From positions 124,001 through 188,000 of the forward strand of contig NZ_LUHG01000100.1 of the NCBI RefSeq assembly GCF_001623405.1: a DNA stretch of 64,000 bases, given 5' to 3'. Position numbers and translations under genes: made by a program. Below, piece by piece: positions 55,538-64,000 of the stretch (position 1 is the stretch's first letter; each line of letters opens with the position of its first letter). The notes below the pieces were generated by a model. It did no database searches, had not been told where the DNA came from, and was given only the letters and a program-made list of their open reading frames with translations. This DNA comes from Hydrotalea flava (GTDB taxonomy: Bacteria; Bacteroidota; Bacteroidia; Chitinophagales; Chitinophagaceae).

Positions 55538-56440
55538 TCAGGCTTTAGGATGAGCTTTTTTGTGAATGTCTTTTAGCTTTTCGATGGTGGTGTGGGTATA
55601 TACCTGTGTTGCGGCTAAACTGCTGTGCCCCAATAGTTCTTTTACGGCATTTAAATCTGCACCATTGTTTAAGAGATGGGTTGCAAAAGTATGGCGTAGC
55701 ACATGCGGACTCTTCTTTTGCATGGTTGTTACTGTACCCAATAAATTTTTAATGTTTTGATACACCTGTCTGGGTTGCAATGGTTTATTTTTTTTATTCA
55801 CAAATACACAGGGTTCAATAGTTCCAAACTGATGATGCTTTTCCTTCAGATACCCTTTTAACTGAGTCAATAAGGTATCATGAATGGGTATGATTCGTTC
55901 TTTGTTCCCCTTCCCTATTACTTTTATTTGTTGGTTGGCAGCATCAATTTGCATTTCTTTTAAATGTATTAACTCACTTAAACGAATGCCTGTAAAATAA
56001 AATAACTGCAAAACCAGAAAATTTGTTTTTTCATCCCAATTGGTGGTATCAATAGCTGTTTGTAACAATAATTCCATTTTGGATTCATCTACAAATGCAG
56101 GCAGCCTTTTTTTGGCTTTTGGAGAAATAATGGTTGCCATGGGCGATTGCCGCAACAATCCCAATTTTTGAAGATGCTTGAAAAATGATTTTAAAGTAGA
56201 AATTTTTCGATTGATGCTCTTGGACTCAAGTCCCTGTTCTTTTAAAAATGCAAGCCAACTTTTAATAAATGTGGGCTGAATATCGTTGATAGCCGGAGAA
56301 TTAAACTGATTAATTTGGAAATGAAGAAATTGTTCCAAATCCTTTTGATAAGCTGTAACGGTATATTTTGAATATCGCTTCTCAAAACTGAGATACGCAA
56401 TAAATTGTTGTAATTCAGGATATGTTTCAATAATAGACAT
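55538..56440 (-). CDS. xerC: Tyrosine recombinase, XerC/XerD type
   Basis: 300 residues. The N-terminal core-binding domain (YLSFEKRYSKYTVTAYQKDL) is followed by the catalytic domain with Arg in FTGIRLSELIHL, His-x-x-Arg in HVLRHTFATHLL, His in LGHSSLAATQ and the nucleophile Tyr in VYTHTT. Length and motifs match chromosome-dimer resolvases rather than phage integrases, and the position between rpsU and hpf is the usual housekeeping place in this phylum. Whether it is XerC or XerD cannot be settled from one sequence. Confidence 0.85.
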   Translation of the reverse strand: MSIIETYPELQQFIAYLSFEKRYSKYTVTAYQKDLEQFLHFQINQFNSPAINDIQPTFIKSWLAFLKEQGLESKSINRKISTLKSFFKHLQKLGLLRQSPMATIISPKAKKRLPAFVDESKMELLLQTAIDTTNWDEKTNFLVLQLFYFTGIRLSELIHLKEMQIDAANQQIKVIGKGNKERIIPIHDTLLTQLKGYLKEKHHQFGTIEPCVFVNKKNKPLQPRQVYQNIKNLLGTVTTMQKKSPHVLRHTFATHLLNNGADLNAVKELLGHSSLAATQVYTHTTIEKLKDIHKKAHPKA

Positions 56441-56475
56441 AAAAAAGTAGCCTAAAATTAACTATCTCAGGCTAC
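56441..56475 (-). terminator. Terminator between rpsU and the recombinase gene
   Basis: On the minus strand GTAGCCT pairs with AGGCTAC (7 bp, 15-nt loop), followed by six T that reach the recombinase ATG. The recombinase therefore depends on read-through or another promoter. Confidence 0.78.
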
Positions 56476-56502
56476 TAAATATATTTTGGGTATAAAAGCA
56501 TT

Positions 56503-56700
56503 TTATGCTTCTATTTTTCCACTGGCAATTTTTTGCTTGTAGATTGCTTTTAACACAGTTTCTCTGCGTTTAACAGAGGGCTTTGTAAAAGTTTGACGCT
56601 CTCTTAATTTAAGCAGTGTTTTGCTTTTTTCAAACTTTTTCTTATACTTTTTCAGCGCCTTGTCAATGTTTTCGCAATCTTTTGAATCGATAATAAGCAT
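56503..56700 (-). CDS. rpsU: 30S ribosomal protein bS21
   Basis: 65 residues, highly basic, starting MLIIDSKDCENIDKALKKYK with RERQTFTKPSVKRRETVLKA in the middle. This is the usual bS21 length and charge. In Bacteroidota, bS21 helps hide the anti-Shine-Dalgarno end of 16S rRNA. The gene has its own promoter, a clear Shine-Dalgarno and a terminator, so it is a short single-gene transcript. Confidence 0.94.
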   Translation of the reverse strand: MLIIDSKDCENIDKALKKYKKKFEKSKTLLKLRERQTFTKPSVKRRETVLKAIYKQKIASGKIEA

Positions 56701-56710
56701 AATAAAATAT

Positions 56711-56720
56711 CTCCTTTTTT
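56711..56720 (-). promoter_or_regulatory. Shine-Dalgarno of rpsU
   Basis: The minus strand reads AAAAAAGGAG, 10 nt before the rpsU ATG. The starts of rpoB, rpoC, tuf and leuA in this window have no such purine motif, so it is an exception. It fits control of bS21 by ribosomes lacking bS21. Confidence 0.65.
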
Positions 56721-56734
56721 GAATGAATGGGCTG

Positions 56735-56742
56735 CAAAGATA
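56735..56742 (-). promoter_or_regulatory. -7 promoter element for rpsU
   Basis: The minus strand reads TATCTTTG followed by CAGCCC. It gives a leader of about 28 nt that contains the Shine-Dalgarno. Confidence 0.7.
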
Positions 56743-56774
56743 ATAGGTTCCGGTAAAATTCCAAATATCAAAAT

Positions 56775-56782
56775 TATTTTTG
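56775..56782 (+). promoter_or_regulatory. -7 promoter element for ribE
   Basis: TATTTTTG is an exact TAnnTTTG match 26 nt before the ribE ATG, divergent from the rpsU promoter. No FMN riboswitch fits in this short leader. Confidence 0.55.
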
Positions 56783-56807
56783 TGTCTTTTCCATTTAAAT
56801 TGCAGGT

Positions 56808-57404
56808 ATGTTTACAGGAATTATTGAATGTACTGGCTATGTTGAAAAGATTGAAAAAAGTGGTACAAATACCATATTTTGGATCTCATCGCCACTTAGC
56901 AATGCTTTAAAAGCCGACCAAAGTGTATCGCATAATGGCGTTTGCCTTACTATTGAGGTGGCTGAAGGTAACTCGCATCGAGTAACTGCTATTGAAGAAA
57001 CCTTACAAAAAACCAATTTAAACCATTTACAACCGGGCGATATCGTGAATATTGAACGCTGTATGGTTATGAACGGACGTATAGACGGGCATTTGGTGCA
57101 GGGTCATGTAGATTGTACTGCAACCTGTATGGAAGTAAAAACCTTAGTCGGAAGCTGGGAGTATACGTTTCAGTTTCCAGCAGCCTTTGCCCCATTGATT
57201 ATTGAAAAGGGTTCTATTTGTTTAAATGGTATTAGTTTAACCTGTTTTAATGTTACGGAAAACAGTTTTAAAGTAGCCATTATTCCTTATACATTTGAAC
57301 ATACCAATATGTCATCTGTAACAATAAAAACTGAGGTGAATCTTGAATTTGATATAATTGGAAAATATATCTTAAGAATGGAAACGTTGAAAAAATTTTC
57401 TTAA
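56808..57404 (+). CDS. ribE: Riboflavin synthase, alpha subunit
   Basis: 198 residues with two tandem lumazine-binding domains, beginning MFTGIIECTGYVEKIEKSG. The repeated motif appears as NGVCLTIEV in the first domain and NGISLTCFNV in the second. It dismutates two 6,7-dimethyl-8-ribityllumazine molecules to riboflavin. No other rib gene is adjacent. The gap after it (57405-57529) has only a tandem 11-bp repeat. Confidence 0.95.
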   Translation: MFTGIIECTGYVEKIEKSGTNTIFWISSPLSNALKADQSVSHNGVCLTIEVAEGNSHRVTAIEETLQKTNLNHLQPGDIVNIERCMVMNGRIDGHLVQGHVDCTATCMEVKTLVGSWEYTFQFPAAFAPLIIEKGSICLNGISLTCFNVTENSFKVAIIPYTFEHTNMSSVTIKTEVNLEFDIIGKYILRMETLKKFS

Positions 57405-57529
57405 ATCATTTTTCTTTTACAAAAACATCTTATAAAATCTTTACAAAATCTTTACTTTAAGGTAATGCGCTGAAAATAGTTGGTGATTTTTCAATTTAAA
57501 AAACATACAGTGATGTCCTTCCAAAAAAA

Positions 57530-57907
57530 TTAAGCTTCTACTACCCTGGTTTTACTTAAATAATCATGCAATGGCATTTCTAAAAAAGGAATAAAAAAAG
57601 CATCTATAATAGTTAACCGGATAATACTGCGCATAAATATAGGCCATATACCGGGTTTACCTCCCGATTGGGTTACCACCTTACTTCGTGAAAACCATTT
57701 TCCCGGTGTACGTGCAAAGATCCATTCAAACAAAAAATAATATATGAACACTACCAATCCAAATATTTCACCAAAATTATAAGGCGTGTATTCATAAAAA
57801 ACAACATACCAATCCCATACTTTATTCAATAAATATGCGATTGAAAACACAAGAATTAAATCTACCAGAAAATTAAGCACCCGGGTGCCAAAACCTACTA
57901 TTTGCAT
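57530..57907 (-). CDS. RDD-family membrane protein
   Basis: 125 residues from the Met at 57905-57907. A longer in-frame start would add 39 polar residues and reach the tyrS promoter region, so it is not preferred. The start QIVGFGTRVLNFLVDLILVF has the Arg-Asp pair of RDD domains. Two or three membrane helices follow, then FARTPGKWFSRSKVVTQSGG and a C-terminal amphipathic part. The function of the family is unclear (some members act in ion transport). Confidence 0.8.
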   Translation of the reverse strand: MQIVGFGTRVLNFLVDLILVFSIAYLLNKVWDWYVVFYEYTPYNFGEIFGLVVFIYYFLFEWIFARTPGKWFSRSKVVTQSGGKPGIWPIFMRSIIRLTIIDAFFIPFLEMPLHDYLSKTRVVEA

Positions 57908-58030
57908 ATTGTTATTATTTTTATGATAGAACTTCCCATTGTGGCATCTTCCTGAATTATTGAACAGCATTAGCTGATTCATTTGCAAACATAACGCAAC
58001 AATTACATTTATTCCGAACATCAAAGTAAT

Positions 58031-58038
58031 TACTTTTG
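58031..58038 (+). promoter_or_regulatory. -7 promoter element for tyrS
   Basis: TACTTTTG followed by CGC, an exact TAnnTTTG match. It ends 17 nt before the tyrS ATG, so the leader would be only about 10 nt and no T-box is possible. Confidence 0.55.
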
Positions 58039-58055
58039 CGCAAATTGAATTTTGT

Positions 58056-59348
58056 ATGAATCTAAATCTAATGGAAGAATTGCAATGGCGTGGATTAATT
58101 CAGGATATAATGCCCGGAACCATTGAACAATTGAATAAGGAAATGACCTCGGCCTATATTGGTTTTGATCCTACTGCAGATAGTTTACATATTGGCAGTC
58201 TGGTGCCCATTTTATTATTGGTTCATTTGCAAAAAGCAGGGCATAAACCCTTTGCTTTAGTAGGTGGTGCAACTGGCATGGTGGGCGATCCGAGCGGAAA
58301 AAGTGAAGAAAGAAATTTGCTGAGTGAAGATGTTTTACAGCACAATGTGCAATGCGTAAAAAAACAGTTAGAAAAATTTTTAGACTTTGATACTACAAAG
58401 CCCAATGCCGCCGAAATGGTGAATAATTACGACTGGTTTAAAGACATGAGTTTTCTGCATTTTATCAGAGATGTAGGAAAGTATATTACCGTAAACTATA
58501 TGTTGGCCAAGGATAGTGTAAAAAAACGGATAGAAAATGAAAACGGAATGAGTTTTACCGAATTTACCTATCAGTTGGTACAGGGCTATGATTTTTACTG
58601 GCTTTATACACACAAAAACTGCAAACTGCAAATGGGTGGCAGCGATCAGTGGGGCAATATTGTAACCGGAACTGAAATTATCAGAAAAAAAGCAGGCGGC
58701 GAAGCCTTTGCATTTACCTGCCCGCTGATAACCAAAGCAGATGGCGGTAAGTTTGGTAAAACTGAAAAAGGCAATGTTTGGTTAGATGCGCAAAAAACTT
58801 CTCCCTATCAATTTTATCAATTTTGGCTGAATGCCAGTGATGAAGATGCAAAAAAATGGATTAAAATATTTACGCTGCTACCAAAAGAAACCATTGAAAG
58901 CTTATTGGAAGCACACGATAAAGCACCATATGAAAGGATTTTACAAAAAAAATTAGCCGAATCATTAACCATTTTTGTGCATAGCAAAGCAGATTATGAT
59001 TTTGCAGTGCAGGCTTCTGAAATATTATTTAATAATGAAACTGCTGATATACTGGCCAGTTTAAGTGAAAAGCAACTATTACAGGCTTTGGAAGGTGTGC
59101 CTACCATCACCATTTCAAAATCACAAATTGAAAGCGGTTATGATTTATTAAACTTTTTAACTGAAACCAATATTTTCCCCAGTAAAGGCGAAGCCAGAAA
59201 AATGTGGCAGAATGGTGGTATCCGCATCAATAAAAAGAAAATTGAAACCGATTATGTGCAGATTACAAAACAAGACCTTTTGCAGAACAAATACATCCTC
59301 ATTCAAAAAGGAAAAAAAAATTACTATTTAGTAGTTGTAAATGATTAG
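58056..59348 (+). CDS. tyrS: Tyrosyl-tRNA synthetase
   Basis: 430 residues, a class I synthetase of the TyrS1 type. The HIGH motif is SLHIGSLVP (near residue 47), the KMSKS-equivalent is KFGKT (about 232), and [16 protein letters not shown] binds tyrosine/ATP. The C-terminal S4 RNA-binding domain ([20 protein letters not shown]) starts near 378. A bidirectional terminator follows. tRNA-Tyr is encoded about 3.3 kb upstream. Confidence 0.96.
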   Translation: MNLNLMEELQWRGLIQDIMPGTIEQLNKEMTSAYIGFDPTADSLHIGSLVPILLLVHLQKAGHKPFALVGGATGMVGDPSGKSEERNLLSEDVLQHNVQCVKKQLEKFLDFDTTKPNAAEMVNNYDWFKDMSFLHFIRDVGKYITVNYMLAKDSVKKRIENENGMSFTEFTYQLVQGYDFYWLYTHKNCKLQMGGSDQWGNIVTGTEIIRKKAGGEAFAFTCPLITKADGGKFGKTEKGNVWLDAQKTSPYQFYQFWLNASDEDAKKWIKIFTLLPKETIESLLEAHDKAPYERILQKKLAESLTIFVHSKADYDFAVQASEILFNNETADILASLSEKQLLQALEGVPTITISKSQIESGYDLLNFLTETNIFPSKGEARKMWQNGGIRINKKKIETDYVQITKQDLLQNKYILIQKGKKNYYLVVVND

Positions 59349-59392
59349 GATTTGAGTGGGCTTACTCAATTTTGTATTCATCTAAATTATGT

Positions 59393-59429
59393 AAAAAAGA
59401 CAGTTTACTTTCAAACAAACTGTCTTTTT
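59393..59429. terminator. Bidirectional terminator between tyrS and the SGNH hydrolase
   Basis: AAAAAGACAGTTT and AAACTGTCTTTTT form a 13-bp stem with a 10-nt loop. It serves both convergent genes. Confidence 0.88.
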
Positions 59430-59432
59430 GTT

Positions 59433-60122
59433 TTATAAAAACCCGGGAATTTGAGCTATGGTTTGCCAAATATTTTCTGCTACCACCCTATTGCCGGTTT
59501 CATTTAAATGAACCCCATCTTTGGTTAAAAACCCCCTGTCGGCATTGGTATGATTTTGTGCTGCAATACAATCAAATGCCGCTTTTCGCAAATCACAAAG
59601 TGGTACCTGGTAAGTGGTGGAAAGATTTCTGATAATACCATTGTATACATCAATATCATCATCTTGCCGGTTTTGACCTTGTAATTTTTCGCCAATGGAT
59701 ATAATGGTGCATAAAACCACAGGAATATTGGACGCCTGAAGTTTATTTAAAATGGCTTTGTAAAATTTTTCAAACTTATCGGCATCGGTACCTGTTCCGT
59801 GCGATACTTTATGCCATACATCATTTACACCAATTAAAATAACTACCAAAGCAGGATTTTTATTCAAAACATCATCTTCTAACCGAAGGTATAAATCGTA
59901 AATTTTATTGCCACTAATACCAGCTCCCAAACAAGTTAGCTGAGCTAAGCCATTTTGTACTATTTTTTCATTTAACAACTGCAAATAACCACCGGGCAAC
60001 GTGCTAAATTCGGTAATTGAATCGCCGAAAAATAGAATTGTTTTTGTTTTTTTTGAAACTGTGTGTGACATAAGCAACATTGCAATTACAAATAATGCCA
60101 ATAAAATTAGTTTACTTTCCAT
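59433..60122 (-). CDS. SGNH/GDSL-family hydrolase, probably exported
   Basis: 229 residues from the Met at 60120-60122, chosen because it gives a compact signal peptide (MESKLILLALFVIAMLLMSH); two in-frame Met codons lie 4 and 14 codons earlier. The four SGNH blocks are present: GDS in FFGDSITEF, Gly in GAGISGNKIYD, Asn in IGVNDVWH and Asp/His in KDGVHLNETG. These enzymes hydrolyse esters of lipids or acetylated sugars. The substrate is not predictable here. Confidence 0.85.
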   Translation of the reverse strand: MESKLILLALFVIAMLLMSHTVSKKTKTILFFGDSITEFSTLPGGYLQLLNEKIVQNGLAQLTCLGAGISGNKIYDLYLRLEDDVLNKNPALVVILIGVNDVWHKVSHGTGTDADKFEKFYKAILNKLQASNIPVVLCTIISIGEKLQGQNRQDDDIDVYNGIIRNLSTTYQVPLCDLRKAAFDCIAAQNHTNADRGFLTKDGVHLNETGNRVVAENIWQTIAQIPGFL

Positions 60123-60271
60123 TTGGATACCCATCAGGGATGAATTAAAGATAACCTGTTGCAACGGAAATAAAAAGGATGTGAAATCATTTTTTAACCA
60201 TAAAATCTATTCCATACAAAATAAATAGAGGAACTTAGTGTTTCTTTTATATTCAACACTAAAATTGATAC

Positions 60272-60721
60272 ATGTTAAAAAAAACACTTTTCTTACTGGG
60301 TATCATTTTTTCAGGACTTTTGGCAAAAGCTGCCGAACCAGATACCACCAGTGCCAGGGTATATTTTCAATTCAATAAACCCGATTTAACACCTGCTGCA
60401 AAATTAATTTTAAATGATGTACCGCCCGGCGATTCAAGTATTACTTTAACCAGAATTAGAATTTATGGTAATGCACTTTCTAAAGAAAAAAATACAAACC
60501 TTGCTGTTAAAAGAGCCAATAATATTAAAAAATATTTAATGCAAATTGGTATCAATCCGGCTATCATTTCAACATTTGCAGTTTCAGAAAATGGAACTGC
60601 ACTTCCCCAGCAAAATGATGAAGTTGTTGTTACTATTTTAATTGATTACGATGCAGCGGTAATAGAAAGAACGATTATCATAAAACCACCCGCAAAACAA
60701 ACTGATTATTTGAAAGATTGA
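60272..60721 (+). CDS. Small exported OmpA-like protein
   Basis: 149 residues with a signal peptide (MLKKTLFLLGIIFSGLLAKA). The mature part resembles an OmpA C-terminal peptidoglycan-associated domain: VYFQFNKPDLTPAAKLILND, then NLAVKRANNIKKYLMQIGI, where the Arg corresponds to the conserved OmpA-domain Arg. The C-terminal 35 residues are variable. The domain is short and the Asp ligand is unclear, so peptidoglycan binding is only probable. Confidence 0.65.
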   Translation: MLKKTLFLLGIIFSGLLAKAAEPDTTSARVYFQFNKPDLTPAAKLILNDVPPGDSSITLTRIRIYGNALSKEKNTNLAVKRANNIKKYLMQIGINPAIISTFAVSENGTALPQQNDEVVVTILIDYDAAVIERTIIIKPPAKQTDYLKD

Positions 60722-60796
60722 AGCCTTATTGAAGTTGTAACCAGAAAATTTCCTTTTATTGTGATAAAATTTTTTGGAACAAACCAAAGGCTCCCC

Positions 60797-60804
60797 TATT
60801 TTTG
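60797..60804 (+). promoter_or_regulatory. -7 promoter element for tRNA-Gln
   Basis: TATTTTTG followed by CACCCC, the same extended pattern as at the ribosomal promoters. It would start the transcript about 23 nt before the tRNA. Confidence 0.65.
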
Positions 60805-60833
60805 CACCCCAATGTAAAAATTGGTGATAGGAT

Positions 60834-60907
60834 TGGGTTATGGTGTAACGGTAGCACTACAGATTTTGGTTCTGTCTGTCTAGGTTCGAATCCTAGTAAC
60901 CCAACCA
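60834..60907 (+). tRNA. tRNA-Gln (anticodon TTG)
   Basis: Cloverleaf with acceptor TGGGTTA/TAACCCA and anticodon stem ACAGA/TCTGT around TTTTGGT. Discriminator A and an encoded CCA (60905-60907). Confidence 0.95.
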
Positions 60908-60914
60908 AAAATAA

Positions 60915-60942
60915 GCCCCGGTAAATATTTCCGGGGTTTTTT
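60915..60942 (+). terminator. Terminator after tRNA-Gln
   Basis: CCCCGG and CCGGGG form a 6-bp GC stem extended by A-T pairs, followed by TTTTTT. Confidence 0.9.
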
Positions 60943-61004
60943 ATTGCAATAAAAAACCGAAGTATTGATAGTGCTTCGATTTTTTGTTTTAATTTATTAT
61001 GCAA

Positions 61005-63389
61005 TCAATTTTTGGAAGATACTTTAATTTCCTGCATTGGATTAGGTGGTGTAACAGGGTTTCTTCTATTGATTAAACCTGCTTTAAATAATTCAAATTT
61101 AGTAGGCGAACTTACTTTTGGCCACGAATTATTACTTTCATCAATATCTGCAGTTTCGCGTAATGGGTCTAATTGCATGGATTTTACTACCTGATTGGTA
61201 ACAAATACTTTGGTTACCTCATTTTCATTTTTTCTCCAAATTTGAGCAGGTATTCTTTCCATAGCTGTGGTGCCATCTTCAAATGTGAATTGAAGAATGA
61301 TGGGCATTACCAAACCGCCTTTATTTTTAAAAGTTATTTCATACAAGTGTTTACCCAGATAAGGCTTTAATTCATCCTGCGTAAACTTTTCTGCAGTAAC
61401 GCTTGCAGGAAGTGTTACATGAATCGTTGAATCGTACGGAATGATACCGCGGTCATATTTCCAGTAAAAATCGCGGAGAGAGGTATCTGCATCGGTAAGA
61501 AAAGTAATGGAATTATTTTCCCTGTTCCTTATTTTAGAAATATCATCAAACTGAGGAACGGCAGGTTTGGCTAATGGCATTGTACGAACACCATTTCGCT
61601 GAGGCATGGCACCTATTAAAGCAGCATCGACTACAGCATGTTTTACTGAATCAATGGCAATATCGCAGGGATCGGTACTGTAAAACCAACCTCTCCAAAA
61701 CCAGTCTAAATCTTCACCGCTTGCATCTTCCATTGTCCTAAATAAATCGGCAGGTGTTGGATGTTTGAATGCCCACCGGCGTGCATATTCCCGGAATGCA
61801 AAATCAAACAACTCACGACCCATAATGGTTTCGCGTAATATATTTAATCCGGTAGCCGGTTTGGTATATGCATTAGGGCCAAACTGAACAATATTTTCAC
61901 TATTGGTCATAATAGGTTCTAACTGATCTTTAGGCAAACGCATGTAATCGGTTATTGTCCAGGCGGCTCCTTTACGGGATGGGAATTTATTGTCATACAA
62001 TTCTTCGGTGAGGTATTCAACAAAACTGTTCAGGCCTTCATCCATCCAGGTCCATTGGCGTTCATCACTATTTACTATCATTGGGAAGAAATTATGCCCC
62101 ACTTCATGAATTATCACACCTAACATGCCATTCTTAACGGCTTCGCTGTAAGTGCCATCTTTTTCGGTTCTTCCATAATTAAAACAAATCATAGGATATT
62201 CCATACCATTACTGGCTTCAATACTTTGTGCTACGGGATAAGGATAGGGGATAGAGAATTTTGAATACGTTTTAATGGTATGTGCTACTACCTTGGTTGA
62301 AAATTTTCGGTATAATCCATATGCTTCTTTACCGTAAGCGCTCATACACATAACTTTTTTACCATCTATATAAGCAGGCATAGCATCCCAAATAAATTTT
62401 CGGGATGATGTCCATGCAAAATCGCGTACATTATCGGCTGAAAATATCCAGGTTTTGGTTACAGATATTTTCCCTGTTTCAGCCTTTTTTGCCTCATCTA
62501 AGGTTACTATTTCAATCGGTTCTTTGGCAGTTTGTGCTTTGTTCCAACGTGCTAATTGATTGGGCGACAAAACCTGATTGTAGTTTTGGCAGGTGCCGGT
62601 TGCCATTACAATATGATCGGCAGGCACTGTTATTTGTACTTTAAAATTTCCAAAAGTTAATGCAAACTCGCCTCTGCCGGTAAACTGATGGTTTTGCCAT
62701 CCTTGAAAATCGCTGTACACACACAAACGGGGATACCATTGCGTAATAGTAAATAAATAATTTCCATCTTCAGGAAAGTATTCATAACCACCACGGCCTC
62801 CCATTTGCATTCTGTCGGAAATTTTATAACTCCAGTTTATTTTAAAATTAAATTGCTGGCCTGGTTTTAAGGGATGAGGTAAATCAATGCGCATCATGGT
62901 TTTATTGATGGTATAGGGCAAAGCTTTTCCGTTTGCTATATTGATAACTGCATAAATTTTATCGCCATAACCATTGTCTTCGTTCGAAGTTTCCAATCTA
63001 TTTATTATGGTGTTGGTCATTTGGTTATTCAGGTAACTGGCGTCCTGATAATTGGCATTGTGCAGGTTATTGTGTTCATTTTCATCTAACTGAATCCATA
63101 AATAAGTAAGCACATCGGGTGAATTGTTGTGATAGGAAATGGTTTCAGTTCCAGTTAAAAGCAATTTTTTTTCATCTAACGAACACTGAATATCATAATC
63201 ACAGCGTTGTTGCCAGTATTTAGGCCCCGGGGCGCCACTAGCTGTTCTATACTCATTAGGAGTAGGTAAAATGGTTCCCAATTGTTCAAATTTGTTACCA
63301 TGGTTGGAACCCGGATTGTTTTGAATATTTTGGGCAGGTAAAATATTCCAACCCAACAATAACAAAATAAAAAACAGCAACTTTCTCAT
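61005..63389 (-). CDS. M1-family zinc metallopeptidase, exported
   Basis: 794 residues from the Met at 63387-63389, which starts a signal peptide (MRKLLFFILLLLGWNILPAQ). A longer frame adds 63 residues overlapping the upstream gene and is rejected. The zinc motif HEVGH is followed 18 residues later by Glu in WMDEGLNSF, an exact HEXXH-X18-E. The substrate motif reads NGMEYP instead of GAMEN, so aminopeptidase specificity may differ. The N-terminal beta-domain (YDIQCSLDEKKLLLTGTETI) is typical. It lies 17 nt after the HupE-like gene. Confidence 0.88.
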   Translation of the reverse strand: MRKLLFFILLLLGWNILPAQNIQNNPGSNHGNKFEQLGTILPTPNEYRTASGAPGPKYWQQRCDYDIQCSLDEKKLLLTGTETISYHNNSPDVLTYLWIQLDENEHNNLHNANYQDASYLNNQMTNTIINRLETSNEDNGYGDKIYAVINIANGKALPYTINKTMMRIDLPHPLKPGQQFNFKINWSYKISDRMQMGGRGGYEYFPEDGNYLFTITQWYPRLCVYSDFQGWQNHQFTGRGEFALTFGNFKVQITVPADHIVMATGTCQNYNQVLSPNQLARWNKAQTAKEPIEIVTLDEAKKAETGKISVTKTWIFSADNVRDFAWTSSRKFIWDAMPAYIDGKKVMCMSAYGKEAYGLYRKFSTKVVAHTIKTYSKFSIPYPYPVAQSIEASNGMEYPMICFNYGRTEKDGTYSEAVKNGMLGVIIHEVGHNFFPMIVNSDERQWTWMDEGLNSFVEYLTEELYDNKFPSRKGAAWTITDYMRLPKDQLEPIMTNSENIVQFGPNAYTKPATGLNILRETIMGRELFDFAFREYARRWAFKHPTPADLFRTMEDASGEDLDWFWRGWFYSTDPCDIAIDSVKHAVVDAALIGAMPQRNGVRTMPLAKPAVPQFDDISKIRNRENNSITFLTDADTSLRDFYWKYDRGIIPYDSTIHVTLPASVTAEKFTQDELKPYLGKHLYEITFKNKGGLVMPIILQFTFEDGTTAMERIPAQIWRKNENEVTKVFVTNQVVKSMQLDPLRETADIDESNNSWPKVSSPTKFELFKAGLINRRNPVTPPNPMQEIKVSSKN

Positions 63390-63406
63390 AGCAGATGTGT
63401 TATTGT

Positions 63407-63994
63407 TTAAATATGAAAAGGCACTCTTTGCAAACACATTTCTAAAGATAAGGCAATAATGGCTGCCGACAAAAACAGCAAATAATCCCTGCGACTTACC
63501 TTCATAATACTTACCAGTATAAAAGCAATGATAAGAATGATTAGTACAATGATTAATTGGCCTACTTCTAAGCCACAATTAAAGGCAAATAATTGCCAGA
63601 TGATCCGCTGGTCTTTCCCCAATAAACTCTTTAAATAATTACTAAAACCCAACCCATGAATTAATCCAAAAAATAATGCAAAAAAATAAATAACCGAAAA
63701 CTTTGATTTGAACACAAATTTTTTCACAAATAAATTACTAATGGCTGTAATTAAAATGGTAACAGGAATTAAAAACTCAATCCATCGTGTTGAAAAATGC
63801 ACTACATTCAAAACACTTAAAGCAAGGGTAATAGAATGGCCAATGGTAAATGCGGTTACTAAAATTAAAATTTTTTTCCAATCTGCAAATTGATATCGGG
63901 TGCATAAAGCTGCAATAAACAAAATATGGTCTAATGCAGTGATATTGGCAATATGTTCACGCCCTAATGTAAAATACAAATTAAAATCGCTCAT
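63407..63994 (-). CDS. HupE/UreJ-like membrane protein
   Basis: 195 residues with about six membrane helices. The N-terminus has GREHIANITALDHILFIAAL, helix 2 has TAFTIGHSITLALSVL and the middle FGLIHGLGFSNYL; these conserved His-containing segments are typical of HupE/UreJ-type metal (nickel/cobalt) permease relatives. No hydrogenase or urease gene is in the window, so metal specificity is open. It shares a likely operon with the M1 peptidase. The start lies 6 nt inside the window edge. Confidence 0.75.
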   Translation of the reverse strand: MSDFNLYFTLGREHIANITALDHILFIAALCTRYQFADWKKILILVTAFTIGHSITLALSVLNVVHFSTRWIEFLIPVTILITAISNLFVKKFVFKSKFSVIYFFALFFGLIHGLGFSNYLKSLLGKDQRIIWQLFAFNCGLEVGQLIIVLIILIIAFILVSIMKVSRRDYLLFLSAAIIALSLEMCLQRVPFHI

Positions 63995-64000
63995 GGCGTT

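Noticed and set aside
57434-57455. Tandem repeat of AAAATCTTTAC
   Set aside because: Only two copies in an AT-rich convergent gap. It is not clearly different from chance and has no link to a gene start.
60756-61004. 82-codon minus-strand open frame across tRNA-Gln
   Set aside because: Antisense to the tRNA and its terminator; no support as a protein.
63390-63578. 63-residue N-terminal extension of the M1 peptidase
   Set aside because: It overlaps the HupE-like gene, has no similarity to M1 enzymes and would place the clear signal peptide inside the protein.

Overview
The window is a low-GC chromosomal segment of a Bacteroidota bacterium, most likely of the Chitinophagales/Chitinophagaceae group. 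Three things support this. Start codons generally lack Shine-Dalgarno sequences. Promoters repeatedly carry the Bacteroidota -7 element TAnnTTTG. The order rpsU - xerC-like recombinase - short HPF - four tRNAs - tuf - tRNA-Trp - secE - nusG - rplKAJL - rpoB is typical of the phylum. The assignment rests on gene content and sequence style only. Nothing in the window looks like a prophage, CRISPR array, integron or complete insertion sequence.

Layout. 1-3.3 kb: isoaspartyl peptidase (cut by the window edge), heptose kinase rfaE1, an APC amino-acid permease and an OmpH/Skp chaperone. 3.6-7.9 kb: rpoC alone, with its own promoter and terminator. 8.3-12.6 kb: a small unknown protein, then an overlapping three-gene unit on the minus strand (helical-repeat protein, PAS histidine kinase, receiver-Crp regulator). 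12.7-24.3 kb: the branched-chain amino-acid operon leuA-ABC-leuB-[attenuator]-ilvE-ilvD-ilvB-ilvN-ilvC-ilvA. 24.4-34.9 kb: nitrogen assimilation (gltB, gltD, two amt genes flanking a frameshifted porin). 35-39 kb: nhaA and ppc. 39.1-44.2 kb: a threonine-leader-controlled thrA-thrB-thrC. 44.2-45.3 kb: a lactonase. 45.4-56.7 kb: the ribosomal/RNA polymerase region on the minus strand. 56.8-64 kb: ribE, an RDD membrane protein, tyrS, an SGNH hydrolase, an OmpA-like protein, tRNA-Gln, an M1 peptidase and a HupE-like membrane protein.

The metabolic genes form one chain: ammonium uptake (amt), glutamate synthesis (gltBD), oxaloacetate supply (ppc), aspartate to threonine (thrABC), threonine to isoleucine (ilvA and the ilv genes), and valine/leucine synthesis (ilv, leuA, leuB). 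leuC, leuD, asd, glnA and a P-II gene are not in the window.

Four observations stand out. (1) A ribosome-mediated attenuator precedes ilvE, with a seven-codon Ile/Val/Leu run, mutually exclusive antiterminator and terminator pairings, and an 8-T tract that puts the obvious ATG out of frame. (2) A 17-codon leader peptide with six consecutive Thr codons and four Ile codons precedes thrA. (3) The rpoBC operon is split: rpoB and rpoC lie about 37.6 kb apart, each with its own promoter and terminator. (4) rpsU (bS21) has a clear Shine-Dalgarno in a lineage that rarely uses one.
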